From Chryseobacterium sp. IHB B 17019 (GTDB taxonomy: Bacteria; Bacteroidota; Bacteroidia; Flavobacteriales; Weeksellaceae), in contig NZ_CP013293.1 of the NCBI RefSeq assembly GCF_001456155.1, positions 3,844,001-3,908,000 of the forward strand: a stretch of DNA of 64,000 bases, in the 5' to 3' direction. Every line of letters starts with the position of its first letter. Position 1 is the first letter of the stretch. The translations under genes and the position numbers were made by a program. Under the pieces are notes generated by a model that was not told the origin of the DNA, did not search any database, and saw only the letters and a list, made by a program, of their open reading frames with translations. Positions 43,649 to 52,940 of the stretch are shown one piece after another.

Positions 43649-45289
43649 ATGCTATCAAAAATAAATCCTACCCAAACCAACAGCTGGAAAGCTCTTGATG
43701 AGCATTTTGCAAACAATGATTTTGATTTAAGAACTCTTTTTCAATATAATCCGAACCGTTTCAATGAATTTTCATTAAAAAGAGACAACTTCCTTTTTGA
43801 CTATTCTAAAAATTTAATTGACGATAGAACGAAAGAGCTTTTATTAAGTCTTGCAGAAGAATGCCAGTTAAGAGACGCTATTTCTAAAATGTTTTCCGGA
43901 GATAAAATCAATGAAACAGAAGGAAGAGCGGTTTTGCATACCGCTTTGAGGGATTTTTCTGATAAAGAAATTTTAGTTGATGGCGAAAATATCAAGCCTC
44001 AGATTAAAAGAGTTCTTGATCATATGAAATCTTTCTCGGAAAGCATTATTTCGGGAGAGCACAAAGGTTTCAGCGGAAAAGAAATCACTGATGTTGTGAA
44101 TATCGGAATCGGGGGTTCAGATTTGGGGCCCGTGATGGTAGTTTCGGCTTTGAAACATTTTAAGACAAGGTTAGATGTTCATTTCGTTTCCAACGTGGAC
44201 GGAAATCATATCGCAGAAGTTGTAAAGAACTTAAACCCTGAAACAACATTATTCATCATTGCTTCTAAAACATTTACAACCCAGGAAACAATGACCAATG
44301 CCAATTCAGCAAAAGACTGGTTCCTGAAAGCTGGAAAACAGGAAGATGTCGCCAAACACTTTGTGGCTTTATCGACTAATGTTCAGGCAGTTAAAGACTT
44401 TGGAATCGCAGAGGAAAACATCTTCGAATTCTGGGATTGGGTTGGCGGAAGATATTCACTTTGGAGTGCGATTGGTCTTAGCATCGTTCTTTCAGTCGGA
44501 TATGAAAATTTTGAGCAATTATTAAAAGGGGCTTTTGATACAGATCAACATTTCCAAACAGCTGATTTTGCTGACAATATTCCTGTTTTAATGGGATTAT
44601 TGGGAATTTGGTATCGTAATTTCTTTGCAGCGACAAGCTATGCAATTTTACCTTACTCTCAATATTTAGACAGATTTGCAGCATATCTTCAACAAGGCGA
44701 CATGGAAAGTAACGGAAAATGTGTTGACAGAAATGGTGAATTCGTAGAATATGAAACAGGGCCCATCATTTGGGGCGAGCCGGGAACAAACGGGCAACAT
44801 GCTTTCTATCAATTGATTCACCAGGGAACAGAATTGATTCCTGCTGATTTTATTGCGTATGCAAAAAGCCCAAACAAAGTTTCTGATCATCAGGATAAAT
44901 TGCTGGCTAACTTTTTCGCTCAGACTGAGGCACTTGCCTTCGGAAAAACAGAAGAGGAAGTTGAGGAAGAATTAAAGAATTCCGGGAAATCTGATGAAGA
45001 AATTGATTTCTTATTAAATTATAAAGTCTTCCATGGAAATACGCCAACAAATTCATTTATATTCAATGAATTAACTCCATTTTCATTGGGGCAGTTAATT
45101 GCAATGTATGAACATAAAATATTTGTTCAGGGAGTGATCTGGAATATTTTCAGCTTCGATCAATTCGGTGTAGAATTAGGAAAAGTTTTAGCAAACAAAA
45201 TTCTACCGGAACTTGAAAATAATGAGACCATTAACTCTCACGACAGCTCGACGAATGGGTTGATTAATTATTATAAAGGAAATAAATAA
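43649..45289 (+). CDS. pgi: Glucose-6-phosphate isomerase
   Basis: Glycolytic enzyme that interconverts glucose-6-phosphate and fructose-6-phosphate. The 546-aa protein contains the signatures [29 protein letters not shown], the family pattern [20 protein letters not shown] with catalytic Arg/Glu, [17 protein letters not shown], and [18 protein letters not shown] (catalytic His). Length and motifs are those of the standard PGI family. A toxin-antitoxin pair follows on the same strand. Confidence 0.96.
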   Translation: MLSKINPTQTNSWKALDEHFANNDFDLRTLFQYNPNRFNEFSLKRDNFLFDYSKNLIDDRTKELLLSLAEECQLRDAISKMFSGDKINETEGRAVLHTALRDFSDKEILVDGENIKPQIKRVLDHMKSFSESIISGEHKGFSGKEITDVVNIGIGGSDLGPVMVVSALKHFKTRLDVHFVSNVDGNHIAEVVKNLNPETTLFIIASKTFTTQETMTNANSAKDWFLKAGKQEDVAKHFVALSTNVQAVKDFGIAEENIFEFWDWVGGRYSLWSAIGLSIVLSVGYENFEQLLKGAFDTDQHFQTADFADNIPVLMGLLGIWYRNFFAATSYAILPYSQYLDRFAAYLQQGDMESNGKCVDRNGEFVEYETGPIIWGEPGTNGQHAFYQLIHQGTELIPADFIAYAKSPNKVSDHQDKLLANFFAQTEALAFGKTEEEVEEELKNSGKSDEEIDFLLNYKVFHGNTPTNSFIFNELTPFSLGQLIAMYEHKIFVQGVIWNIFSFDQFGVELGKVLANKILPELENNETINSHDSSTNGLINYYKGNK

Positions 45290-45329
45290 CTGTTCAGGAT
45301 TTTCATTAATTTTGATTAAAAATAAAGAT

Positions 45330-45548
45330 ATGACACAGATTATCATTAACCTACACAATAAGGAAGAAGAGACCTTTGTGGAAACTTTTTTGAAAAAAAT
45401 GAAAATCAGCTTTGAAAAAAATGAAGATGATTTTGAATTGACTGACGAGATGGTGAAATCTATAGAAGCAGCTTTAAAACAAGATAAATCTAAGGCAGTA
45501 GATGGTAAGGAATCCTTGAAGAGAATGAGATCCAAATATGGACTTTAA
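45330..45548 (+). CDS. Antitoxin of a RelE/ParE-type pair
   Basis: A 72-aa protein from ATG 45330 (MTQIIINLHN); an upstream in-frame ATG adds six residues. The sequence has a short N-terminal strand and acidic helices ending KESLKRMRSKYGL, similar to antitoxins often placed ahead of ParE-type toxins in Flavobacteriia. Its end overlaps the toxin gene by 11 bp, the classic coupled arrangement. It should neutralise the toxin and repress the operon (inference from arrangement). Confidence 0.7.
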   Translation: MTQIIINLHNKEEETFVETFLKKMKISFEKNEDDFELTDEMVKSIEAALKQDKSKAVDGKESLKRMRSKYGL

Positions 45549-45828
45549 TTTTAAGTTTTTACCGCTTGCTGAAGAAAATATCGAAGAAGCGACAGATTAT
45601 TATGCTAGTATTTCATTAAAAGTTCTCAAGAATTTTAATAACCAATTCGACGCTTCTATTAACAAAATTATAAATAATCCTTATTTTCAGAAAAGGTTTA
45701 AACAGGTAAGAGCTCTTCCGGTAAAGAAATTTCCTTACATCATATTTTATGAAGTTGATGATAAAGAAAAAATAATTTACATACTTTCCGTTTTCTGCAC
45801 TCATCAGAATCCGGAAAAATATCCTTAA
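45538..45828 (+). CDS. RelE/ParE family toxin
   Basis: A 96-aa basic protein of the RelE/ParE superfamily: FLPLAEENIEEATDYYASISLKVLKNFNNQFDASINKIINNPY, RVRALPVKKFPYIIFYEVDD and the final IIYILSVFCTHQNPEKY. The ALP-RF-Y-I/V-Y core is kept, with K-K-F replacing R-R-F. Members block translation or gyrase; which applies here cannot be told. The pair sits between the housekeeping genes pgi and folD. The RelE fold and the 11-bp overlap make the call secure. Confidence 0.82.
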   Translation: MDFNFKFLPLAEENIEEATDYYASISLKVLKNFNNQFDASINKIINNPYFQKRFKQVRALPVKKFPYIIFYEVDDKEKIIYILSVFCTHQNPEKYP

Positions 45829-45858
45829 AATCTAATAATAAAAAGTAATAAAATAAAA

Positions 45859-46743
45859 ATGGCAGAAATTCTTGACGGATTAAAAGTATCCAAAGAAATA
45901 AAAGCAGAAATCAAGGTTGAAGTTGATAAAATCCTTGAAAGCAAAAGAAGAGCGCCGCATTTGGTGGCCATTCTTGTTGGAAACAACGGAGCGAGCAAGG
46001 CTTATGTAAATGCTAAAGTAAAAGACTGTGAAGAAGTAGGATTTCAATCCAGCTTAATCAAATTCCCAAGCACGGTTTCTGAATCTGAATTATTGGAAAA
46101 AATCGATGAATTAAATAAATCAAAAGCAGTTGACGGATTCATCGTTCAGTTACCTTTACCAGATCAGGTTGACCAGGAGAAAATCATTAATGCCATCGAT
46201 CCAAGAAAAGATGTTGACGGTTTTCACCCTGAAAACTTCGGGAAAATGGCGTTGGAAATGGATACTTTCTTGCCTGCAACTCCATTCGGGATTTTAACAT
46301 TATTAGAAAGATATAATATTGAAACGAAAGGTAAAGATTGTGTAATTATCGGAAGAAGTAAAATCGTGGGAAGACCAATGAGTATTTTGATGGGAAGAAA
46401 AGATTTCCCTGGAAACTCAACGGTTACATTGACGCACTCTTACACCAAAGACATCGAAGAATATACTAAAAAAGCAGACATCGTAATCACAGCTTTAGGT
46501 GATCCTCATTTTTTAAAAGGAGACATGATCAAAGAAGGAGCCGTGATTGTTGACGTAGGAATTACAAGAGTAGACGACGACTCTCCAAAAGGATATTACC
46601 TTGCCGGTGACGTGGATTTTGACAGCTGTGCTGCAAAAGCAAGCTGGATTACGCCGGTTCCGGGAGGAGTTGGGCCTATGACAAGAGCGATGTTGATGAA
46701 AAATACCATCATTGCTTACAAAACTTCGGTCTATAACGACTAA
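45859..46743 (+). CDS. folD: Bifunctional methylenetetrahydrofolate dehydrogenase/cyclohydrolase
   Basis: Converts 5,10-methylene-THF to 10-formyl-THF in one-carbon metabolism. The 294-aa protein has the active-site SKAYVNAKVKDCEEVG (catalytic Lys), VDGFIVQLPLPDQ, the NADP-binding IGRSKIVGRPMSILM, and PVPGGVGPMTRAML near the C-terminus. Length is standard. queE follows after 6 bp. Confidence 0.96.
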   Translation: MAEILDGLKVSKEIKAEIKVEVDKILESKRRAPHLVAILVGNNGASKAYVNAKVKDCEEVGFQSSLIKFPSTVSESELLEKIDELNKSKAVDGFIVQLPLPDQVDQEKIINAIDPRKDVDGFHPENFGKMALEMDTFLPATPFGILTLLERYNIETKGKDCVIIGRSKIVGRPMSILMGRKDFPGNSTVTLTHSYTKDIEEYTKKADIVITALGDPHFLKGDMIKEGAVIVDVGITRVDDDSPKGYYLAGDVDFDSCAAKASWITPVPGGVGPMTRAMLMKNTIIAYKTSVYND

Positions 46744-46749
46744 TTTAAA

Positions 46750-47379
46750 ATGAAAATAGAAGAAGATATTTTATTAAAAGAAGGTAAAATGCTCCCGGTG
46801 ATGGAGCATTTTTACACTCTTCAGGGGGAAGGAGCGCATACCGGAAAAGCAGCCTATTTCATCAGATTGGGCGGTTGCGACGTTGGGTGCCACTGGTGTG
46901 ATGTAAAGGAAAGCTGGGATCCAAATTTACATCCGCTAATGAATGCAGAAGAAATTGCAAAAACTGCGGCAAGTCACTGTAAAACAATTGTTTTAACAGG
47001 CGGTGAGCCATTAATGTGGAATTTAGATATTTTAACATCCAAATTAAAAGAATTGGGATGCACGGTTCATATTGAGACTTCCGGAGCGTATCCGATGAGC
47101 GGACACATCGACTGGATCACCCTTTCACCAAAGAAAACAGGACTTCCAAAAGAAGAAATCTATCAGAAAGCTCATGAGCTTAAAATGATTGTTTTTAATA
47201 ATAATGATTTTAAATTTGCTCAGGAACAGGCCGCAAAAGTTTCGGAAAACTGTACCTTATATCTGCAGAGCGAATGGAGTAAGCGGGACGAAATGTACCC
47301 GAAAATTACTGATTTCATTTTACAGCATCCGGAATGGCGGGCATCAGTTCAGACCCATAAATATCTGAATATCCCATAA
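46750..47379 (+). CDS. queE: 7-carboxy-7-deazaguanine synthase
   Basis: Radical-SAM enzyme that forms the 7-deazapurine ring in queuosine biosynthesis. In the 209-aa protein, the cluster motif is GGCDVGCHWCDVKESWD (CxxxCxxC form with W before the third Cys), with FYTLQGEGAHTGKAAYFIRLG upstream and VLTGGEPLMWN downstream. The C-terminus contains LYLQSEWSKRDE. It follows folD at 6 bp. Other que genes are not in the window. Confidence 0.93.
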   Translation: MKIEEDILLKEGKMLPVMEHFYTLQGEGAHTGKAAYFIRLGGCDVGCHWCDVKESWDPNLHPLMNAEEIAKTAASHCKTIVLTGGEPLMWNLDILTSKLKELGCTVHIETSGAYPMSGHIDWITLSPKKTGLPKEEIYQKAHELKMIVFNNNDFKFAQEQAAKVSENCTLYLQSEWSKRDEMYPKITDFILQHPEWRASVQTHKYLNIP

Positions 47380-47419
47380 AAATATGTAAATTAGCCTTTC
47401 GTATCCGTAATACAGCTAG

Positions 47420-48790
47420 ATGCAGAGAATTCGATACTCTAGATACCTGAAATCGATTATCATTTTGCTTGACCTTCTGGTTATTGCATCTATTTTCATA
47501 TTCTTTTTTGTAAGCAGAAACCAGGATTTGAAATACAATCAGGAAACATGGTACCAGAATGCATTTTCTTTAGTGTTGTTATTTTTGTTCTGGATGCTCC
47601 TCAGTGGCAGGACAAGAATCTACAATATTCCCAGAAACCTCACTTATACCTTGTTTCTGGAGCGCCTTCTCCTTCATTTTCTGATATTTATTCTGGGGGT
47701 TTTACTGATTGGGAAAGTGAGTTATAACGTATTTTTCAATTCGGATATTTACTGGCTTTCGTTTTATCTGTTTTTCTTTATTTTTCTGGCAAAATCCTTT
47801 ATTTATTTCGGAATTAAATATATCCGTAGTTTAGGGATCAATCACAGGAATATTATGTTCCTGGACGAAAACAGCTCAACGGAGGTTTTAAAAAATATTT
47901 TAAAGGAAAGAAAAGATTACGGGTACAAAATTTTCGAATACAGTAATCCTGAAATAAAGCCTAACGAGTTAATAGAATTCTGGAAAGCAAACGGTATTCA
48001 TACTTTGTTTGTCCCGATAGAAAATTCTTACGATGAAGATACCGAAAAAGAAATTTTCAGATTAGCAGAAGCTAATAAGGTTCATATTTCATTGATTCCG
48101 AGTATCACACAAAGTGATTTTTTCCTGTATGATATGGGATATATTCAGACGCAACCTGTTCTGAATCAGGCAAAATACCCGTTGGATTATTACTCCAATT
48201 TTTTATTAAAAAGAACATTTGATGTTGTTTTTTCAGTCTTTGTTTTGGTTTGCATTTGTTCGTGGCTGTTTCCGATTATTGCAATTTTAATTAAATCAAC
48301 ATCAAAAGGGCCTGTTTTTTTCATACAGAAAAGATATGGTTTTCATGAGGAGGTTTTTGATTGTATTAAATTCAGAACAATGATCGTAAATGATGAATCT
48401 TCAACAAGAACTACGAGTGAAAATGATTCCCGAATTACCAGATTCGGAAAATTTTTAAGAAAAACCAGCTTAGACGAAATGCCACAGTTTTTGAATGTTT
48501 TGAAAGGAGAAATGTCAATTGTGGGCCCAAGACCACACATGTTGGCTGTTGATAATTATTATAAGCCAAAGATCGGGCGATACAGTCTTAGAAGCATGGT
48601 GAACCCGGGAATTACTGGTCTTGCACAGGTAAACGGACTTCGTGGCGATGCAGGAGATGTGGAAGTGGAAATGAATAAAAGAGTTTTGGCAGACGCTTTC
48701 TACGTGAGAAACTGGAGTTTTGTGCTGGATCTGGTTATTATTTTAAAAACAATTTTTCTGGTTGTAGGCGGAGATAAAAATGCGAAATAA
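47420..48790 (+). CDS. Polyprenyl glycosylphosphotransferase (WcaJ-like sugar transferase)
   Basis: A 456-aa membrane enzyme that transfers a sugar-1-phosphate to undecaprenyl phosphate, starting exopolysaccharide or O-antigen repeat units. The N-terminal half has four transmembrane helices (SIIILLDLLVIASIFIFFFV and others) and a CoA-binding-like middle. The C-terminal bacterial sugar transferase domain has KRTFDVVFS, a fifth helix, GPVFFIQKRYGF, FDCIKFRTM, RKTSLDEMPQFLNVLKGEMSIVGPRPH, and NPGITGLAQVNGLRGD. No polysaccharide genes are adjacent, so it appears unlinked from its pathway. Confidence 0.92.
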   Translation: MQRIRYSRYLKSIIILLDLLVIASIFIFFFVSRNQDLKYNQETWYQNAFSLVLLFLFWMLLSGRTRIYNIPRNLTYTLFLERLLLHFLIFILGVLLIGKVSYNVFFNSDIYWLSFYLFFFIFLAKSFIYFGIKYIRSLGINHRNIMFLDENSSTEVLKNILKERKDYGYKIFEYSNPEIKPNELIEFWKANGIHTLFVPIENSYDEDTEKEIFRLAEANKVHISLIPSITQSDFFLYDMGYIQTQPVLNQAKYPLDYYSNFLLKRTFDVVFSVFVLVCICSWLFPIIAILIKSTSKGPVFFIQKRYGFHEEVFDCIKFRTMIVNDESSTRTTSENDSRITRFGKFLRKTSLDEMPQFLNVLKGEMSIVGPRPHMLAVDNYYKPKIGRYSLRSMVNPGITGLAQVNGLRGDAGDVEVEMNKRVLADAFYVRNWSFVLDLVIILKTIFLVVGGDKNAK

Positions 48791-48872
48791 AGGGAAGACT
48801 AAATTCAGGTTAAACTAAACCTCAACCTTAGCCTCAACCTTAGAATTAATAAAAAAAGTCTAATTTAGCAGC

Positions 48873-49625
48873 ATGTTAAAAAAGTTTTTTACAGCGATAG
48901 GAGAATATATAATCCTTGTTGGTAAATCCATCCAGAAACCTCAGAAAATGAGAGTGTTCTGGAAACTATTCATGAGAGAGATCAATGATTTGGGTGTCAA
49001 CTCATTTGGGTTGGTTATCTTTACATCCATATTCGTGGGGGCGGTAGTAGCCATTCAGATGTTTAATAACTTTGACACTTCGGATTTCCCCATTCCGCCG
49101 TCATTTGTAGGATATGCTACAAAAGCGGTTTTGGTTCTGGAGTTTTCACCTACCATTATCAGCCTTATTCTTGCCGGAAAAGTTGGTTCATATATTGCTT
49201 CGAGTATTGGAACAATGAGGGTTTCGGAGCAGATTGATGCATTGGATATTATGGGAGTAAATTCACCAAACTTTTTGATTTTACCAAAAATAATCGCCTG
49301 TATGATCTTTAATCCGCTACTGATTGCCATTAGTATCGTATTCGGTATTGGCGGAGGGTATTTGGCCGGGGTTTTAACGGGTAACTGGACCACCAACGAC
49401 TATATTACAGGAATTCAGATGTATATGCCTAATCTTTTTGTTTATTACGCCTTTACCAAGACCATTGTTTTTGCATTTATTATTGCTACGGTGCCGTCTT
49501 ATTTCGGATATAATGTAAAAGGAGGGTCACTGGAAGTAGGTAGGGCAAGTACACAGGCTGTGGTTTGGACAATGGTGTTCATTATCCTTTCGGAATTACT
49601 TTTAACCCAATTAATATTAAGCTAA
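48873..49625 (+). CDS. mlaE: MlaE family lipid ABC transporter permease
   Basis: A 250-aa inner-membrane permease of the MlaE family, which moves phospholipids between inner and outer membranes. The typical pattern GSYIASSIGTMRVSEQIDALDIMGVNSPNFLILPKIIACMI is present, followed by GYNVKGGSLEVGRASTQAVVWTM. About five to six membrane segments. Its TAA stop overlaps the ATG of the ATPase (TAATG), a tight coupling. An MCE/MlaD gene is not nearby. Confidence 0.9.
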   Translation: MLKKFFTAIGEYIILVGKSIQKPQKMRVFWKLFMREINDLGVNSFGLVIFTSIFVGAVVAIQMFNNFDTSDFPIPPSFVGYATKAVLVLEFSPTIISLILAGKVGSYIASSIGTMRVSEQIDALDIMGVNSPNFLILPKIIACMIFNPLLIAISIVFGIGGGYLAGVLTGNWTTNDYITGIQMYMPNLFVYYAFTKTIVFAFIIATVPSYFGYNVKGGSLEVGRASTQAVVWTMVFIILSELLLTQLILS

Positions 49626-50440
49626 TGATTGAGGTAAAAAATTTAAAGAAAAGTTTTGATGAGGTTGAAGTACTTAAAGGAATTTCAACAACTTTTGAAA
49701 AAGGAAAAGTAAACCTGATTATCGGGCAAAGTGGCTCGGGGAAAACTGTTTTCCTAAAAAGTTTATTGAATGTTTATCAACCTTCTTCGGGAGAGATTCT
49801 TTTTGATGGAAGAGACATTAATGTAATGAATAGAGAGGAGAAACAGCACCTTCGTTCGGAAATCGGGACCCTGTTTCAGGGAAGTGCTTTGTTTGATTCT
49901 TTAACGGTGGAGGAAAACATTATGTTTCCTTTGGATATGTTTACCAATCTTACATTCAGGGAGAAAAAAAGAAGGGTTTTTGAGGTAATCGGAAGAGTAC
50001 ATTTGGATAAAGCAAACAGAAAATTTCCTTCTGAAATTTCCGGAGGTATGCAAAAGCGTGTGGCCATTGCAAGAGCCATCGTAAATCACCCGAAATATCT
50101 TTTCTGTGATGAGCCTAACTCAGGTTTGGATCCTTATACTTCTAACGTAATCGATGATCTTTTGCTGGAAATCACAAAAGAATATAATACTACCACAATC
50201 ATAAATACGCACGATATGAACTCTGTAATGACGATTGGCGAGAAAATTGTTTACTTAAGATTAGGAATTAAAGAATGGGAAGGTAATAAGGACATTCTCA
50301 TTACAGCGGGCAATAAAAATCTGATTGATTTCGTTTATTCGTCAGAGCTTTTTAAAGAATTGAGAGAATATTTACTTGAAAATAATAAAACTATTGATAA
50401 TACAATCACAAAAATAGAAGACAATGAAAAAGGTTCTTAG
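49625..50440 (+). CDS. mlaF: MlaF-type ABC transporter ATP-binding protein
   Basis: A 271-aa ATPase partner of the MlaE permease. The start is ATG 49625, overlapping the mlaE stop by 1 base; an in-frame upstream extension from 49565 is rejected. Motifs: Walker A IGQSGSGKTV, Q-loop-region GTLFQGSALFDSLTVEENI, signature EISGGMQKRVAIARA, Walker B YLFCDEPNSGLD, and INTHDMNSV. The LFQGSALFDS stretch is typical of MlaF. Its end overlaps the beta-barrel gene by 17 bp. Confidence 0.92.
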   Translation: MIEVKNLKKSFDEVEVLKGISTTFEKGKVNLIIGQSGSGKTVFLKSLLNVYQPSSGEILFDGRDINVMNREEKQHLRSEIGTLFQGSALFDSLTVEENIMFPLDMFTNLTFREKKRRVFEVIGRVHLDKANRKFPSEISGGMQKRVAIARAIVNHPKYLFCDEPNSGLDPYTSNVIDDLLLEITKEYNTTTIINTHDMNSVMTIGEKIVYLRLGIKEWEGNKDILITAGNKNLIDFVYSSELFKELREYLLENNKTIDNTITKIEDNEKGS

Positions 50441-51035
50441 TATAGCATTAATAGGGTTTTCCATGCTTGCATCAGCTCAGATTTCTTTAGCTGCTAAAGC
50501 AAACTTAATATTCCCGACAGGTTCACCGTCATGGAAAAATATTAAAGGAACAGTAAACCAGGCCATTGAAGGTGAAGGAAAAAACAATGTAGGCTTCAAT
50601 ATCGGGCTTTCATTGAAGGCGAATCTTCCGGCGGCATTTTTTGTAATGCCGGAATTATATTACACCAACTTTAAAAACGAATTCACTGCAGAAAACACGA
50701 CTTTTGACATCAAAAGCAGCCGTATTGATTTACCAGTGCTTGTTGGACATAAGGTTTTAGGAGATATGTTGGGTGTTTTCGTAGGTCCGGTTGCGAGTTA
50801 TAATTTAAGCAAAGAAGATACCTTCAACGATTTTCAGGAGAATGCGAGAGAAAATTTTACTGTAGGTTATCAGTTCGGAGCTCAGCTTGAAATCAAGAAA
50901 TTTCTTGTGAATGCAAGATATGAAGGTGCTTTCAGCAAAGATTCCAGAAACTTTATCAACAGAGTTTCGGGTGAAGAAATCAGATACGACAACAGACCAA
51001 ATTTATTTATGGTAGGTGTTGGATACAAGTTTTAA
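50424..51035 (+). CDS. Outer-membrane beta-barrel protein
   Basis: A 203-aa protein with a signal peptide (VLSIALIGFSMLASA, cleavage near QISL) and a series of amphipathic strands ending in aromatic NLFMVGVGYKF, which is typical of outer-membrane barrels of the OmpW/PorT-like type. It overlaps mlaF by 17 bp, so it belongs to the mlaE-mlaF operon; an outer-membrane partner for lipid transport is possible but unproven. The exact family is not fixed by the sequence. Confidence 0.78.
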   Translation: MKKVLSIALIGFSMLASAQISLAAKANLIFPTGSPSWKNIKGTVNQAIEGEGKNNVGFNIGLSLKANLPAAFFVMPELYYTNFKNEFTAENTTFDIKSSRIDLPVLVGHKVLGDMLGVFVGPVASYNLSKEDTFNDFQENARENFTVGYQFGAQLEIKKFLVNARYEGAFSKDSRNFINRVSGEEIRYDNRPNLFMVGVGYKF

Positions 51036-51056
51036 ATTAAAGAAAATAACAACTAT

Positions 51057-51090
51057 AAAAAATCCTCAAATCTTAGATTTGAGGATTTTG
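51057..51090. terminator. Terminator between the beta-barrel gene and a convergent gene
   Basis: AAAATCCTCAAATC (51059-51072) pairs perfectly with GATTTGAGGATTTT (51076-51089) around TTA. The stop codon of the minus-strand gene lies in the loop. Confidence 0.85.
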
Positions 51091-51387
51091 ATTTTGCTGA
51101 TTCCGAAGTTCGGCTTCACGTTTTGCGATTTCCGCTGCCTGCTTTTCCAGCTCTTCTTTATCTTTTTGTAATTGTTTATATTCCTTTCTTTTCTGCTCTT
51201 GCTTTATGGCGCTTCCTTTACTGACATATCCTACAAGTCCACCAATGATCAACCCAATTCCGATACCTCCCATTATTCCCATAATATGAGGCATTCTGAT
51301 TTGCTCAACGGTAAAATCTGTCGTCAGATAAAAAAGTAAAGCTGAAACAGCCAAAAGTACAAGTCCTGTAAGTGATAAACTCTTCAT
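51073..51387 (-). CDS. Small membrane protein with coiled-coil tail
   Basis: The start is ATG 51387 (104 aa, MKSLSLTG); the longer frame from 51429 is dropped. It has two hydrophobic helices (LVLLAVSALLFYL and IMGIMGGIGIGLIIGGLVGYV, the second Gly-rich) and a charged C-terminal coiled coil (EQKRKEYKQLQKDKEELEKQAAEIAKREAELRN). No family recognised. It is upstream of the M48 peptidase stop on the opposite reading side of the gap: both genes are on the minus strand, with the peptidase gene upstream. Confidence 0.6.
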   Translation of the reverse strand: MKSLSLTGLVLLAVSALLFYLTTDFTVEQIRMPHIMGIMGGIGIGLIIGGLVGYVSKGSAIKQEQKRKEYKQLQKDKEELEKQAAEIAKREAELRNQQNQNPQI

Positions 51388-51480
51388 AATATTGTGTTTA
51401 GCGATTAAAAAATTAGAAAGCCTTACCAAATTTAAAAAAATTCAATAAGGCTTTACTCAAGATTAAAAATTCTTTATTAA

Positions 51481-52287
51481 TTATATTTTTCCTCCCGCAG
51501 CCTTATAATATTCAAGAGCTTTAGGCAGATCTTTATTAATATCTGATATTCTTGTTTCAGGATTCGGGTGGGTGGATAAGAATTCCGGTTGTCTTCCTCC
51601 TTTAGATGAGGCTTCCATTCGGCTCCAGAAAGGGACTGCCTCTCTTGGGTCGTAACCTGCCATCCCCATTAAATATAATCCCATTTTATCTGCTTCAGAC
51701 TCCTGATTTCTGCCGTATTTCAATAAGGCAACCTGAGATCCGATAGGATAGACTTTCTGGAAAACATTTGCCCATTGCGCATTAGAAATTGTTCCTCCCA
51801 AAATAGCACCTCCATATTGAGCCACCATTGCCTGAGAAATTCTTTCATTTCCGTGTCCTGCCAAAGCATGAGAAACTTCGTGCCCCATTACTACAGCAAG
51901 TCCGTTATCATTTTTGGTAACCGGTAAAATTCCTGTATATACAGCAACTTTTCCTCCGGGCATACACCATGCATTCAGTTCGTTGCTCTGTATAAGATTA
52001 AACTCCCAGCTATAATTCGCAAGATCCGCAGAACGTCCAATAGACTGATAATATCTTTCTGCTGCAGATTTTATTCTCGATCCTACATTCACCACCCTTT
52101 TTGCATCTGCTGTTCCTGTGATTACTTTTGATTTTGTCAATGTCGATCTGTATTCCTGAGAAGACATCGTCAGAATTTCTGAATTATTTGCTAGCTGCAA
52201 AGAAGATCTACCCGTGATAGGGTTCGTGGTGCAGGCAGCAACTGAAAGGGCAACTGCTCCTATTCCTAATAAATGTTTTATTTTCAT
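51481..52287 (-). CDS. M48 family metallopeptidase lipoprotein
   Basis: A 268-aa zinc peptidase related to BepA/LoiP/YcaL. A lipobox (ALSVAAC, Cys about 19) anchors it to a membrane. The zinc motif is VVMGHEVSHALAGHGNERIS (HExxH form with His-Glu-Val-Ser-His) and the third ligand is in NQESEADKMGLYLMGMAGYDP, followed by FLSTHPNPETRISDI. It likely degrades misfolded envelope proteins or aids outer-membrane assembly. Single domain, normal length. Confidence 0.92.
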   Translation of the reverse strand: MKIKHLLGIGAVALSVAACTTNPITGRSSLQLANNSEILTMSSQEYRSTLTKSKVITGTADAKRVVNVGSRIKSAAERYYQSIGRSADLANYSWEFNLIQSNELNAWCMPGGKVAVYTGILPVTKNDNGLAVVMGHEVSHALAGHGNERISQAMVAQYGGAILGGTISNAQWANVFQKVYPIGSQVALLKYGRNQESEADKMGLYLMGMAGYDPREAVPFWSRMEASSKGGRQPEFLSTHPNPETRISDINKDLPKALEYYKAAGGKI

Positions 52288-52320
52288 AGTTCGAGTGTAT
52301 TAGTTCAACCTTTACAATTT

Positions 52321-52353
52321 TTGTTCCAAAATAGTTTCTAAGCAATATATTTG
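52321..52353 (+). promoter_or_regulatory. Bacteroidetes-type promoter upstream of the DUF4251 gene
   Basis: TTG (52321-52323) and TATATTTG (52346-52353) are separated by 22 bp. The ATG at 52395 is 41 bp downstream. Confidence 0.6.
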
Positions 52354-52394
52354 CATACATTTTGCTATTTAAATTTAACAATTATTTTATTATC

Positions 52395-52940
52395 ATGAAA
52401 AAGTATATTTCAATCATATTTGTTTTTGGGTTTTTATTCCTCTTTCAAAACTGTTCTTCGCAGAGTGGAATGGATTCTCAAACAGTGTCGATGCTCGTGA
52501 ATTCCCAGGATTTTTCGTTTCGTGCGGAAAGAGCAACTCCTACGAATTATGACGTCATCAATGTAATGAATTCTATGCCGAACTCTACATCCACAAGAAT
52601 TCTGGATCTTACCGGAAGTAACTACAGTGTTGATTTGAGAAAGGATAAGCTGGAAGTAGTTTTACCTTATTTTGGAAGGGTTTTCAATGCAACTTATGGA
52701 AATACAGATAAAAACAGCTACAGATTTACATCAAAAGATTTTACAGTAAACAAATCTCAAAATAAAAAAGGAAACTGGATTGTAAGTATTAAACCGAACG
52801 ATGTAAGTAACGCAGATGAAATTATCATTGAAGTATTTAAAAACGGGAAAGCTTTCACATCAATCAGAAGTAACGACAGGCAACCAATTTCTTACGACGG
52901 ATATATTACTAAAAATGAAGAGGTAAAACCTCAACCTTAA
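52395..52940 (+). CDS. DUF4251 domain lipoprotein
   Basis: The start is ATG 52395 (181 aa), giving a lipoprotein signal (ISIIFVFGFLFLFQNC). The DUF4251 domain includes VNSQDFSFRAERATPTNYDVINVMN, NYSVDLRKDKLEVVLPYFGRVFNATYG, and a C-terminal SNADEIIIEVFKNGKAFTSIRSNDRQPISYDGYI. The family is of unknown function and Bacteroidetes-specific. Its 3' end overlaps the convergent meaB gene by 4 bp. Confidence 0.85.
   Translation: MKKYISIIFVFGFLFLFQNCSSQSGMDSQTVSMLVNSQDFSFRAERATPTNYDVINVMNSMPNSTSTRILDLTGSNYSVDLRKDKLEVVLPYFGRVFNATYGNTDKNSYRFTSKDFTVNKSQNKKGNWIVSIKPNDVSNADEIIIEVFKNGKAFTSIRSNDRQPISYDGYITKNEEVKPQP

Noticed and set aside
48821..48844. Tandem CTCAACCTTAG words before mlaE
   Set aside because: Only two short copies; too little to call a repeat element or operator.
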